Assembly: GCA_026002875.1 (NCBI GenBank)
Contig: BPGE01000001.1
Location: forward strand, 4,464,001-4,528,000
Direction of reading: 5' to 3'
Source: Bryobacteraceae bacterium
GTDB lineage: Bacteria > Acidobacteriota > Terriglobia > Bryobacterales > Bryobacteraceae
DNA length: 64,000 nt
Shown: in pieces, positions 12,288 to 20,074 of the stretch
How positions within the stretch are numbered: the first letter of the stretch is position 1
Layout of the letters: each line of letters begins with the position of its first letter
Program-made: the position numbers and the translations under genes
Notes under the pieces: generated by a model
Told to the model about the DNA's origin: nothing
The model's input: only the letters and a program-made list of their open reading frames with translations
Databases searched by the model: none

Positions 12288-12950
12288 ATGAGCGTCGCCC
12301 CTTCCCAATCCAGAAATTCTTCGCTGGCGTCCTGGTTCGAATCCGCCGGCAATCTGCCGGCCCGGTCCTCCTCCCAGACGCAGGACGCGAACGCCTTTGT
12401 TTCCAAGCTTCACGAGGCGGTCGGGAGCATTCAGCCGGGGGAACAGGGCGAAACCGTCCCGGGACTGGCGAGCGTGTTCTCCACCGGGCCGGCGGGGCGC
12501 ACGGAACCCGATTCGGAACAGCAGGCGTCCCAGAGCGGAACCGCAGGTTCAGGATGGCACGGACCGGAGGTGGCGAATTCCTCCAACGACAAAGCCGGGG
12601 GCATCTTCCGGGACGTGCCGGAAGACTCCATCGTGCCAGATAATGCAATCCTGTTCTGGCGCCGTCCGGCGGATCCGCCCCCCATTGCGCAGCAGAGCAA
12701 GCAGGTTCTTGCGGAGGCGATTCGCAGGGCTGGATATGATCCCAAAGATTTCGCCGTGTCCTACTGGGAGACGAAAGGCGAATGGCCCGGAGGAATGACG
12801 ATTGTCCGCGAGCTGACTCTCGTGGCGCCGGATGGCCGCAAGATCGACATGAGCGCAGACATGATCGTGGGATGTCCCGATGCGGCTGTGGCCGACGTGC
12901 AGCGGCTGATGGGTTGGCGTCCGCCCGCTCCGGCGGGTCAGGCGACCTGA
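12288..12950 (+). CDS. Hypothetical protein
   Basis: An unrecognised 220-residue soluble protein. The N-terminal half is Ser/Gln/Gly-rich and probably disordered. The C-terminal half (about 130-215) is more ordered, with QVLAEAIRRAGYDPKDFAVSYWE followed by a strand-rich TIVRELTLVAPDGRKIDMSADM. The frame is open from a GTG at 12228, three bases after the preceding stop, which would suit coupling. The first 20 residues of that reading look unlike coding sequence, so I prefer the ATG at 12288. There is no signal peptide and no membrane segment. Confidence 0.55.
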   Translation: MSVAPSQSRNSSLASWFESAGNLPARSSSQTQDANAFVSKLHEAVGSIQPGEQGETVPGLASVFSTGPAGRTEPDSEQQASQSGTAGSGWHGPEVANSSNDKAGGIFRDVPEDSIVPDNAILFWRRPADPPPIAQQSKQVLAEAIRRAGYDPKDFAVSYWETKGEWPGGMTIVRELTLVAPDGRKIDMSADMIVGCPDAAVADVQRLMGWRPPAPAGQAT

Positions 12951-12996
12951 ACCGGGGAAAACGCCAGGGCTGATCCCCCGCGTTGCGTGCCCGGCG

Positions 12997-13030
12997 GATT
13001 GCGCCACGGTGGATATGGCGCGGCGCAATC
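12997..13030. repeat. Inverted repeat in the 12951-13449 intergenic region
   Basis: GATTGCGCC at 12997-13005 pairs perfectly with GGCGCAATC at 13022-13030 across a 16-base loop. It is the first of three strong palindromes in this 500-base gap, which otherwise shows no credible gene on either strand. Confidence 0.5.
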
Positions 13031-13256
13031 ACGAGTAGCCGCCGTCCTGAGGGAAACCGATCCCTGGCCACGCGCGGACTGTCTCCGACAGGGCTGAATC
13101 CATGGCCCGGCGCCGGAGGCAGGGCAGGAAATCGCCGGAGATCGCCGGGCTGATCAGCGCGTCCCCTGGGGCTTTCCGGCTGCATTGCACGACAGCAGAA
13201 TCCGGGCCGGATCTCCTGAGACCGCCGGAGGGCGCGCCACGCGCGGCTTTCGTGCT

Positions 13257-13272
13257 GCGCCCGGCCGGGCGC
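13257..13272. repeat. Perfect 16-base palindrome
   Basis: GCGCCCGGCCGGGCGC reads identically on both strands. It lies between the inverted repeats at 12997 and 13313 in the gap between two convergent genes. Confidence 0.5.
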
Positions 13273-13312
13273 GAAGACGGAGGAAGGGAAGGTGCGGCGG
13301 GTTCGGCGCAGG

Positions 13313-13355
13313 GTTGGCCGCCGTGCGGTCACGGGTGGCCCGCACGGCGGCCAAC
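13313..13355. terminator. Long 16-pair hairpin between convergent genes
   Basis: GTTGGCCGCCGTGCGG at 13313-13328 pairs perfectly with 13340-13355 around an 11-base loop. It stands about 95 bases beyond the stop of the leftward gene ending at 13450. A perfect stem this long is unlikely by chance even at high GC. It may be a bidirectional terminator without T tracts, or part of a structured RNA. Confidence 0.5.
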
Positions 13356-13449
13356 AGGGCTTCGAGCTCCCCCCTGCAGGAGCCCGGAGATGATCCATCC
13401 CCCGGAGCGCTGCGCCCGCCGCTGACAGGAGGACCGGAGAATCTGCCTG

Positions 13450-13965
13450 TCAGGCGGGGAGATTCACGTTGAGCTTGCGGGCGATGGCCCGCAGCAGCTC
13501 CCTGTCGCCCGCAGTGAATCCGGTGACCTCCTGATTGTCGAAGTTCTTGTTGCGGACGAGGACGATGCCCCCGAAGCCGAACTCGAGCTCCTCGTCGGGA
13601 TGAAGCTCGCGGCACGGCACGGGCACGTCGGGCAGTCCGCTGGAAGGCTCGTTAGCCGCCTTCTTGTACGGGATGTTGACGGTCGAGGCCTCGGCTTTCG
13701 GCAACGCCAGCGGTTCGAAATAGGGCCTGCCGTTCTCGTCGCGCTTCGGGTTGCCGCGCTCGTCGATCGCCAGAGCGCGCTCGTAGACGATGACGCGCCG
13801 GCTCGATTTGGCCGCCTCGGGATCGAACCAGTACTGGGCCGGCCGGGTTGGATCAAAGGGCGGCGGTTCCTGACCTGTCGCCGCCTGGTAGTCCGCCCGG
13901 GTCTGATAGACCGGGAAAAGATGCAAATGCTGGAGCCCGTATCTGGGCTGTGGCAGAGCTGCCAT
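13450..13965 (-). CDS. Hypothetical protein
   Basis: A 171-residue soluble protein, not recognised. It starts at an ATG preceded by GGAGG at good spacing, which supports translation. The sequence is rich in Pro and charged residues; YQTRADYQAATGQEPPPFDPTRPAQYWFD near the N-terminus and CRELHPDEELEFGFGGIVLVRNKNF near 120-145 look like ordered, conserved blocks. There is no signal peptide, membrane span or cysteine cluster. It is a monocistronic gene facing the hypothetical gene at 12288 across the hairpin-rich gap. Confidence 0.65.
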   Translation of the reverse strand: MAALPQPRYGLQHLHLFPVYQTRADYQAATGQEPPPFDPTRPAQYWFDPEAAKSSRRVIVYERALAIDERGNPKRDENGRPYFEPLALPKAEASTVNIPYKKAANEPSSGLPDVPVPCRELHPDEELEFGFGGIVLVRNKNFDNQEVTGFTAGDRELLRAIARKLNVNLPA

Positions 13966-14104
13966 GGCAATACCTCCGGCCCGTTGATGGCAGCTCCCGG
14001 CCGCGCCGCCTGCGGCAGACGGCAGAAACCTCTGACGCGCAAGGCGAAATATTGCCGGACCGGGCGTGACGCCGCTCTGGTCCGGCGCAGGAATCGCGCC
14101 GGGA

Positions 14105-15538
14105 TCAGACGCTGACGCGCCAGGAGATCAGCTTGATCTCTGTCATCTCCTCGATGGCGAAGCGCGGACCTTCGCGCCCCGTGCCGCTGAGCTTCACGCC
14201 GCCATAGGGCATCTGATCCACCCGCAGCTGCGGCACGTCGTTGATGAGAAATCCGCCGACGTGGACGCGGCGGGCGGCGCGGAAGGCTTTTTCGATATCG
14301 CGGGTGAAGATGGAAGCCTGCAGCCCGTAGGGCGAATCGTTGACGGCGGCGATGGCCTCGTCGAGGCTGGCGAAACGGTTGATGCCGGCCACGGGGCCGA
14401 ACGCCTCCTGGGCGAACAGGCGCGCCTGCGGGGGAACATCCGACAGCACGGCAGGCTGCACCGTCGCGCGCTGCCGTCCGCCGCCGCAGACGAGCCGCGC
14501 GCCCTGCTCGATCGCCTCGCCGATCCAGGATACGACGCGCTGCGCCTCGGCTTCCGTGATCAGCGAAGTCACCGCGGCGTTTTCGTCCAGCGGGTGGCCA
14601 ACAGGCAGCTGGGAGGCTTTTTCCGAAAAGCGTTCGACGAACTCTTCGTGGACGGGCTCTTCAGCGAAGATCCTCTGGACGGAAATGCAGACCTGCCCGG
14701 AGTTGGCGTAGGCGCCCGGAACGCAGAGAGCAACAGCGTCATCGAGGTTCGCGTCGGCGCAGACGATGACCGCGGAGTTGTTGCCGAGCTCCAGCGTCAC
14801 GCGCTTCATGCCCGCCCGGGAGCGGATGCGAAGGCCGACTTCGGCGCTGCCGGTGAAGGTGACCATCCGCACGCCGGGGTGTTCGACGAGATAGTCCCCG
14901 ATGGCGCCGCCCGGTCCGGTGACCACGTTGAGCGCTCCGGTCGGCAGTCCGGCGTCGAGGAACAGCCGGGCGAGCAGCAACGCCGTGACCGGCGTGGCGG
15001 AGGCGGGCTTGTGAACGACGGTATTGCCTGCCGCCAGCGCGGGACCGATCTTGTGCATCGACAGATTGAGAGGAAAGTTGAACGGGGTGATGGCGGCGAT
15101 GACGCCGAGGGGTTCGCGGATGAACATCGCCATGCGTCCCGCGCCGGCGGGCGCTGCGTCCATCGGGACTTCCTCGCCGGCGAGGCGATGGGCTTCTTCG
15201 GCGGAGAAGAAAAGCGTGTTCAGGGCGCGCTCCACTTCCGTGCGCGCCTCGCGCAGCGGCTTGCCGCTTTCGCTGGCGATGGTGCGGGCGAACAGGTCCT
15301 TGCGTTTTTCGAGCAGCGCGTGCGCCCGGAGAAGGATGGTTGCGCGCTGCGCGCGCGTCATCTCCCGCATGACAGGCGCAGCCTTCTCGGCAGCTTCGAC
15401 AGCCAGCGCCAGATGCCGTTCCTGGGCGGCATAGACAGTGGCGAAAGGCTGGCCGTCAAAGGGCGTGCGCACGATGATGGGCGATTCCGAGCGGTGCTCC
15501 AGACCGCCAATCAGCATCGGGTATTCGGGCACGGACAT
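14105..15538 (-). CDS. NAD(P)-dependent aldehyde dehydrogenase
   Basis: A 477-residue cytoplasmic enzyme of the ALDH superfamily, normal length. The coenzyme-binding region shows ITPFNFPLNL (about 150) and VTFTGSAEVG. The general-base Glu lies in LELGNNSAVIV (about 250), and the catalytic Cys in SGQVCISVQRI (about 285). EAFGPVAGI and PYGGVKLSGTGREG are typical C-terminal blocks. It is most like lactaldehyde/succinate-semialdehyde/glyceraldehyde-3-phosphate (non-phosphorylating) relatives; the exact substrate cannot be set. Start 15538 fits family N-termini; an ATG at 15556 in the same frame is possible. Confidence 0.92.
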   Translation of the reverse strand: MSVPEYPMLIGGLEHRSESPIIVRTPFDGQPFATVYAAQERHLALAVEAAEKAAPVMREMTRAQRATILLRAHALLEKRKDLFARTIASESGKPLREARTEVERALNTLFFSAEEAHRLAGEEVPMDAAPAGAGRMAMFIREPLGVIAAITPFNFPLNLSMHKIGPALAAGNTVVHKPASATPVTALLLARLFLDAGLPTGALNVVTGPGGAIGDYLVEHPGVRMVTFTGSAEVGLRIRSRAGMKRVTLELGNNSAVIVCADANLDDAVALCVPGAYANSGQVCISVQRIFAEEPVHEEFVERFSEKASQLPVGHPLDENAAVTSLITEAEAQRVVSWIGEAIEQGARLVCGGGRQRATVQPAVLSDVPPQARLFAQEAFGPVAGINRFASLDEAIAAVNDSPYGLQASIFTRDIEKAFRAARRVHVGGFLINDVPQLRVDQMPYGGVKLSGTGREGPRFAIEEMTEIKLISWRVSV

Positions 15539-15814
15539 GGCAGAGAGAGCGGACATCCACACGATACACCCTTTCAGAGAACCGGGACTGCGATCCGGCC
15601 GGCGGCAAGACGGAAAGCACGCATCCGGAGGCGACCTGCCGCCTGTACGAGTGCGCCAGGAGACGAACCTCCGGGCAGCCGCAGCAACCGCGAACGGAAC
15701 TCGACACCCGCTGGAATCCGGCGCCGCCGCAGCGTGTCTCCGTTGTCGCGGGACTGGCCGGGAGAAGAGCGCCATTCAGGGGCGCGCCGTCACGGAAGGC
15801 CCGCGGCCCCGCGA

Positions 15815-15820
15815 TAGAAT
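15815..15820 (+). promoter_or_regulatory. Candidate -10 box (TAGAAT) of the dienelactone hydrolase operon
   Basis: TAGAAT lies 21 bases before the ATG at 15842, and GAGGGG four bases before that ATG gives a normal leader. The rest of the 303-base divergent gap (15539-15841) shows nothing else. Confidence 0.4.
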
Positions 15821-15841
15821 CAAGAAGTCCAGAGGGGCCGC

Positions 15842-16720
15842 ATGTCAGAACAGAATCTGAGAGACCACGAAAAGAGCCTGTTCCCGGAACCGGAGCCCAG
15901 TGCGCGGCGCGGGTTCATCGTCACCAGCCTTACGGCGGGTTTTGCACTGGCCGTGCGGCCCGTCTCCGCGCAGACGATCACGACCGACACGCAGGGTCTG
16001 GAAGCGGGCGAAGTGAAGATCCCCGCCGAGGGAGGGCTGATGCCCGCCTACCGGGCGATGCCGGCGCGGGGCTCGAATCTGCCTGTCGTGCTGGTGGTGC
16101 ACGAGATTTTCGGCGTGCACGAGTACATCAAAGACGTCTGCCGGCGGCTGGCGAAGGCTGGCTATCTGGCCGTCGCGCCGGATCTGTATGCGCGGCAGGG
16201 GCGCGTGGACAACCTGGAGAATTTCGAAGAGATCCGCAAGGTGGTGGGGCGGGTGCCGGACGCGCAGGTGATGGCGGATTTGGATGCCGCCGCGAAGTGG
16301 GCTGCGCAGAACGGAGGCAGCGCGGACAAGCTCGCGGTCACTGGCTTCTGCTGGGGCGGGCGCATCGTATGGCTGTATGCGGCGCATCAGCCGAAGCTGA
16401 AAGCCGGGGCGGCCTGGTACGGGCAGCTGGTGCCGAGGCAGGCTTCCGAGCTTCAGCCGAAGGCGCCGATTGAGGCGGCCGCGGATCTGAAAGCCCCGGT
16501 GCTCGGCCTGTACGGAGAGGCTGATCAGGGGATTCCCGTCGAGCATGTGGAGCGGATGCGCGCGGCGCTGAAACAGGCCGGCAAGACCGGCGAAATCATC
16601 GTCTACCCGGCGGCGCCGCACGGCTTCCACGCCGATTACCGGCCCAGCTACCGGAAGGAAGCGGCGGAAGACGGCTGGAAACGGATGCTTGCATGGTTCA
16701 GACAACACGGCGCCGGCTGA
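15842..16720 (+). CDS. Exported dienelactone hydrolase-family protein
   Basis: A 292-residue alpha/beta hydrolase. [19 protein letters not shown] near residues 20-40 looks like a Tat-type signal with a long hydrophilic N-region. The DLH core shows [21 protein letters not shown], the nucleophile Cys in TGFCWGGR (about residue 175) and the catalytic His in [13 protein letters not shown] near 262, with the Asp in YGEADQGIP. These enzymes open lactone rings in aromatic-acid degradation, though many paralogues have other ester substrates. The next gene overlaps its end by 28 bases, so they form one operon. Confidence 0.9.
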   Translation: MSEQNLRDHEKSLFPEPEPSARRGFIVTSLTAGFALAVRPVSAQTITTDTQGLEAGEVKIPAEGGLMPAYRAMPARGSNLPVVLVVHEIFGVHEYIKDVCRRLAKAGYLAVAPDLYARQGRVDNLENFEEIRKVVGRVPDAQVMADLDAAAKWAAQNGGSADKLAVTGFCWGGRIVWLYAAHQPKLKAGAAWYGQLVPRQASELQPKAPIEAAADLKAPVLGLYGEADQGIPVEHVERMRAALKQAGKTGEIIVYPAAPHGFHADYRPSYRKEAAEDGWKRMLAWFRQHGAG

Positions 16721-18396
16721 TTCCGGCACTCGCGCTTCTCTGGGCGCTGCCTGCGGGAGCGCAGCGCGTCGTGGTCGTCAGTTTCGACGGCCTGGGCGCG
16801 GAAACATTTTTTGAAGATCCTGTGGCCGCGGAACTGACCGTCCTGAAGGAGACGGCGCGGCGCGGAGCGGCGTCGCGCGGAGTGCAGCCGGCGTTCCCTT
16901 CGACGACGGCGAACTCGCACGCGGCGCTGTGGACGGGCTGCTACGGGGACGTGAACCACATCACGGCCAACTCGCCTCCGGTGCTGCCGCGGAGCGAGCA
17001 CACGTTCCTCGAGCGCGGCAACGGCTTCCGGGCGGAACAATTGGCCGCGGAAACGTTCTGGGCGGCGGCGGCGCGGGCGGGCATTCCGGCGGTGGCGCAT
17101 CAGCCGACGCAGGGCTATCCGTTCACGCGGTTCAACTCGGCGCCGGGCGCGGTGGTGGTGAACGGTTACCAGACCCGGCTCCTCGCGCCGCATGCGTTGT
17201 GGACGCCCGCGGCGGGCAGGCGGATGCCGGACGGGTCTTACCTGTTCGAACACGGACCGGCGTCGTTCCGCGTCATTCCGGGCAAGAAATCGGTGCGGGT
17301 TGCGCTGACCTCCGGCAGACAGGCGGTGGACGTTGCGTATGCGCCCGCGGAGTCCGAGCCGCCGCGGAAACGCGATCTGGCGCGGCGGTTCAGCGCGCCG
17401 CTGCTGCTGGAGTCGCCTGCGCCGGCGGCGATCTTTTTCCGGCTGTTCGAATCGGGCGAGAACGGGTTCCGCCTGTATGTGACACCGTGGCAGGAACTCG
17501 GTTCGTCCGTGCCGCTCGAGAGGATCTTCCGCGAAGCGGGCGGGTTCATCGGCAACGGACCCACGGCGCTGCTCGAAAAGGGGCTCATTTCGCCGGCCGA
17601 GTATCTGGAGGCGATGGAGCTGGTGATCCGGCAGATGACGCGGCACGCCACATGGCTCCAGAAGAAGTTTCAGCCGCGGCTGATGCAGAGCTACCTGCCG
17701 TTCCCTGACGAGATCGACCATATGTGGCTGCCGGCGGCGCGCTCCGGAGATGGGCAGGCGCGCGAGTGGCGGCGCTGGGGCTACATCGCGATCGACCGCG
17801 GAGCGGCGGAGTTCGCCAGGCTCGCCGGAGACCGGAACAAGGACCATCTGCTCTGGGTGTCCGATCACGGCATGGCGGCGGTGTCGAAGTTCGTCCCCGT
17901 TTCCGATGTGCTCAAACAGGCGGGGCTCGACTCGAAAGCGGCGTACCTGTATCACTCGATTCTCGTGAACACGACGGACTGGAAGCAGGGCGCCGTGCCG
18001 CTGTCCGAGCGGGCGGACATCGTCGAGAAGGCGCGGCGCGCGCTGTCGGGGGCGGAGGGCATCACATCGTTCTTCACGCCGGAGCAGGACGGGGAGCGGT
18101 TCGGCATCGGCGGGCCGGCGGGCGGCGATCTGTATTTCGACTTTGCGCCGGGCTACGGTCCCGCGGCGCGCGCTGGCGGGAGAGAGGCGAAGGCGCGCGG
18201 CATGCACGGCTTCCTGCCCACGCGGCGCGACATGCAGGCCATCTGCATCGCAGCCGGGCCACGCATTCTGCGGGGCGTGCTGTGGCCGGAGTTCCGGATC
18301 ATCGACATCGCGCCAATGATCGCCGAGCTCGCCGGCTTTCCGGCGCCGGCGACGTTCCGCGGCCGTTCTCCGCTTGCGATAGCATCGAAGCCATGA
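16693..18396 (+). CDS. Exported nucleotide pyrophosphatase/phosphodiesterase (alkaline phosphatase superfamily)
   Basis: A 567-residue protein with a signal peptide ([24 protein letters not shown]). Metal-site motifs appear in order: VVVSFDGLG (first Asp), [17 protein letters not shown] with the nucleophilic Thr near residue 77, and SDHGMAAVS with an Asp-His pair near 390. It is of NPP length and should hydrolyse phosphodiester or pyrophosphate bonds in the periplasm. The start overlaps the preceding gene by 28 bases, and its TGA overlaps the next ATG (ATGA), so all three genes are coupled. Confidence 0.9.
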   Translation: MVQTTRRRLIPALALLWALPAGAQRVVVVSFDGLGAETFFEDPVAAELTVLKETARRGAASRGVQPAFPSTTANSHAALWTGCYGDVNHITANSPPVLPRSEHTFLERGNGFRAEQLAAETFWAAAARAGIPAVAHQPTQGYPFTRFNSAPGAVVVNGYQTRLLAPHALWTPAAGRRMPDGSYLFEHGPASFRVIPGKKSVRVALTSGRQAVDVAYAPAESEPPRKRDLARRFSAPLLLESPAPAAIFFRLFESGENGFRLYVTPWQELGSSVPLERIFREAGGFIGNGPTALLEKGLISPAEYLEAMELVIRQMTRHATWLQKKFQPRLMQSYLPFPDEIDHMWLPAARSGDGQAREWRRWGYIAIDRGAAEFARLAGDRNKDHLLWVSDHGMAAVSKFVPVSDVLKQAGLDSKAAYLYHSILVNTTDWKQGAVPLSERADIVEKARRALSGAEGITSFFTPEQDGERFGIGGPAGGDLYFDFAPGYGPAARAGGREAKARGMHGFLPTRRDMQAICIAAGPRILRGVLWPEFRIIDIAPMIAELAGFPAPATFRGRSPLAIASKP

Positions 18397-19268
18397 ACCG
18401 CCGAACGTTCCTCGCTGCAGCCGCGGGAGTGCCCGCCGGTCTTGCCTCCGCCCAGCCGCAGGAAGCACTGCCGAAGAAGGCAAGACTCAAGCCGGCGCTG
18501 TGCGCGTATTCGTTCCGTCAGGATCTGCAGTCGAAAGCGCGCAGTTATGAAGATCTGGTCCGTTCGTGCGTCGAGTGGGACGTGGACGGTCTCGACATGA
18601 CAGTGTATTGGGTGCCGTCCACCGAACGCGCGTGGCTGCATTCCCTGCGAAGGCTGGCTTACCGCTGCGGCATCTCGATTTACTCGATCGCCATCCGGAC
18701 GGAACTGACGCGTGCGGAACAGAAGGAGCGCGACGCCGAGGTGGAGAACATCCGCCGCTGGGTGGACGCCGCCGCGGCGCTTGGCGCGGGTCACATCCGC
18801 GTGTTCGGAGGATATCTGCGCAACGGGATCACGGAAGAGCAGGCCGTGCCGTGGGTGGTGGAGTGCCTGCAGCGGGGCGCGGAGATTGCGGGCGCGCAGG
18901 GCGTGATTCTCGGGCTGGAGAATCACGGAGGCATCACGACGCGCGCAGAGCGAATCCTGGAGATCGTGCGGAAGGTGAATTCGCCGTGGGTGGGCGTCAA
19001 CCTGGACACCGGCAATTTTCCGCAGGATCCGTGGCGGCAGATGGAGATGTGCCTGCCGTACGCCGTGAACGTGCAGGTGAAGTCCGAGATGGTCCACGAA
19101 GACGGCAGGCGCGGACCGCAGGACTGGGACCGCGTGGTGAAGCTGGTAGCGTCGGGCGGCTACAAAGGGTATCTGTCGCTGGAATACGAGGCGAAAGAGC
19201 CGGCGGCGACGGCGGTGCCGCGGCTTCTGGGCGAGCTGCGCGGACTTTGCCGGAAATACTCGGCGTAG
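18393..19268 (+). CDS. Exported sugar phosphate isomerase/epimerase-like TIM-barrel protein
   Basis: A 291-residue protein of the xylose isomerase-like AP endonuclease-2 superfamily. It starts [16 protein letters not shown], a Tat signal, so it is exported. Core strands include LKPALCAYSFRQDL, DVDGLDMTVYW, HIRVFGGYL, VILGLENHGG with its metal-binding Glu, GVNLDTGNF with Asp, VQVKSEM and GYLSLEYEAKE with the last Glu. These match metal ligands of the family. Exported copies in Acidobacteria commonly occur with Gfo/Idh enzymes and DUF1080 proteins in sugar-modification pathways. It is coupled to the phosphodiesterase by ATGA. Confidence 0.9.
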   Translation: MNRRTFLAAAAGVPAGLASAQPQEALPKKARLKPALCAYSFRQDLQSKARSYEDLVRSCVEWDVDGLDMTVYWVPSTERAWLHSLRRLAYRCGISIYSIAIRTELTRAEQKERDAEVENIRRWVDAAAALGAGHIRVFGGYLRNGITEEQAVPWVVECLQRGAEIAGAQGVILGLENHGGITTRAERILEIVRKVNSPWVGVNLDTGNFPQDPWRQMEMCLPYAVNVQVKSEMVHEDGRRGPQDWDRVVKLVASGGYKGYLSLEYEAKEPAATAVPRLLGELRGLCRKYSA

Positions 19269-19401
19269 CGTCTGCGCGTTTCCGCGCTGCGATCCGGCAT
19301 CCGCGCACGTCCGCGCCCGGGGAAGGGTGCTGAGCGGCAGGACGACGCGGGCTTTTCCGCGAAATCCACTGCAGAGGGGGAGGGCAGAATTGCGAGCCTG
19401 C

Positions 19402-19490
19402 GGCGGGGCGGGTTTCGGTTCGTTTCGCAAAATCGCTTTTTCGGGTTTTGGCAGGTTTTGCGGGGCAAGGGTTTGCGGGGCGGGAGGGGG
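19402..19490 (+). repeat. Long intergenic direct repeat, copy A
   Basis: A stretch of about 88 bases beginning GGCGGGGCGGGTTTCGG recurs at 19701-19790, about 85% identical by eye. Each copy is followed by REP-like hairpin units. With the intervening hairpins it forms a composite unit of roughly 300 bases repeated in tandem between the convergent sugar-isomerase and TonB-receptor genes. Confidence 0.7.
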
Positions 19491-19540
19491 CACGGGTGGG
19501 ATGCAGCTGCTGGCCGAGTGAGAGGTTGAACCGGGCACAG

Positions 19541-19579
19541 TTGGGATGCAGCCCTCGCGCGAGCGCGAGGGGAAACCCG
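19541..19579 (+). repeat. REP-like palindromic element, copy 1
   Basis: A unit of about 39 bases: TTGGGATGCAG, then the hairpin CCCTCGCGCGAGCGCGAGGG at 19552-19571, then a GGAAACCCG tail. A decayed half copy precedes it at 19495-19519. Confidence 0.75.
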
Positions 19580-19700
19580 TTTGGGAGGGCGGCGGACTGG
19601 TCGCGCCTTCGGCGCGATGGGGGGTGTTGGAAGGTTGGGGAGGTTGTGTTTGAACCGCTTGGTCGCAGCCCTTCGGGCTGCTCCCGCGCGGCTCTGTTTG

Positions 19701-19790
19701 GGCGGGGCGGGTTTCGGTTCGTTTCGAAAAATCGCTTTTTCGGGTTTTGGCGGAGGTTGCGGGGCAATGGTTTGCAGAGGGGGAGGGGGC
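19701..19790 (+). repeat. Long intergenic direct repeat, copy B
   Basis: Second copy of the 19402-19490 block. It keeps the TTTCGGTTCGTTTCG and AATCGCTTTTTCGGGTTTTGG core with scattered substitutions, and is again followed by REP-like hairpins. Confidence 0.7.
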
Positions 19791-19794
19791 GCAG

Positions 19795-19833
19795 TTGGGA
19801 TGCAGCCCTCGCGCGAGCGCGAGGGGAAACCCG
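19795..19833 (+). repeat. REP-like palindromic element, copy 2
   Basis: Identical to copy 1 through the hairpin (19806-19825) and the flanking GTTGGGATGCAG and GGAAACCCG arms. Confidence 0.75.
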
Positions 19834-19856
19834 CTGGGGAGGGCGCGGGCGGCACG

Positions 19857-19896
19857 GGTGGGATGCAGCCATCGCGCAAGCGCGATGGGAAACCCG
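19857..19896 (+). repeat. REP-like palindromic element, copy 3, with compensatory stem change
   Basis: The flanks match the other copies but the hairpin (19869-19888) reads CCATCGCGCAAGCGCGATGG. Relative to copies 1 and 2, the C:G pair at stem position 3 has become A:T on both arms, and one loop base differs. The stem remains fully paired. Confidence 0.78.
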
Positions 19897-20025
19897 CTGC
19901 GGAGGGAGCGGGAAACCCGGGAGGGAAGGGCGGCGGAGTGGTCGCGCGCTGCGCGCGCGATGAGGAAGGGGCGAAGGGTTGGGGAGGTTGGGTTACCGCT
20001 TTGAAACCAGGGGTTGCGGTGACAG

Positions 20026-20054
20026 AAAAGGCGCCCCGTTTGGGGGCGCCTTTT
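20026..20054 (-). terminator. Rho-independent terminator of the TonB receptor gene
   Basis: AAAAGGCGCCCC (20026-20037) and GGGGCGCCTTTT (20043-20054) form a perfect 12-pair stem with a five-base loop. On the minus strand the stem is followed by T residues. It lies 20 bases past the receptor stop codon and is symmetrical enough to work in both directions. Confidence 0.85.
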
Positions 20055-20074
20055 CCGAGGAGGCTGAGCGAAGC

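Noticed and set aside
13154-13615. Arg/Pro-rich open frames on both strands over the gap at 13.1-13.6 kb
   Set aside because: They overlap the convincing leftward gene at 13450-13965 or run through the hairpins, and have no recognisable domain or ribosome site.
19402-19896. CRISPR array
   Set aside because: Repeat units are unequal, spacers are themselves repeated, there are only a few copies, and no cas gene is in the window.
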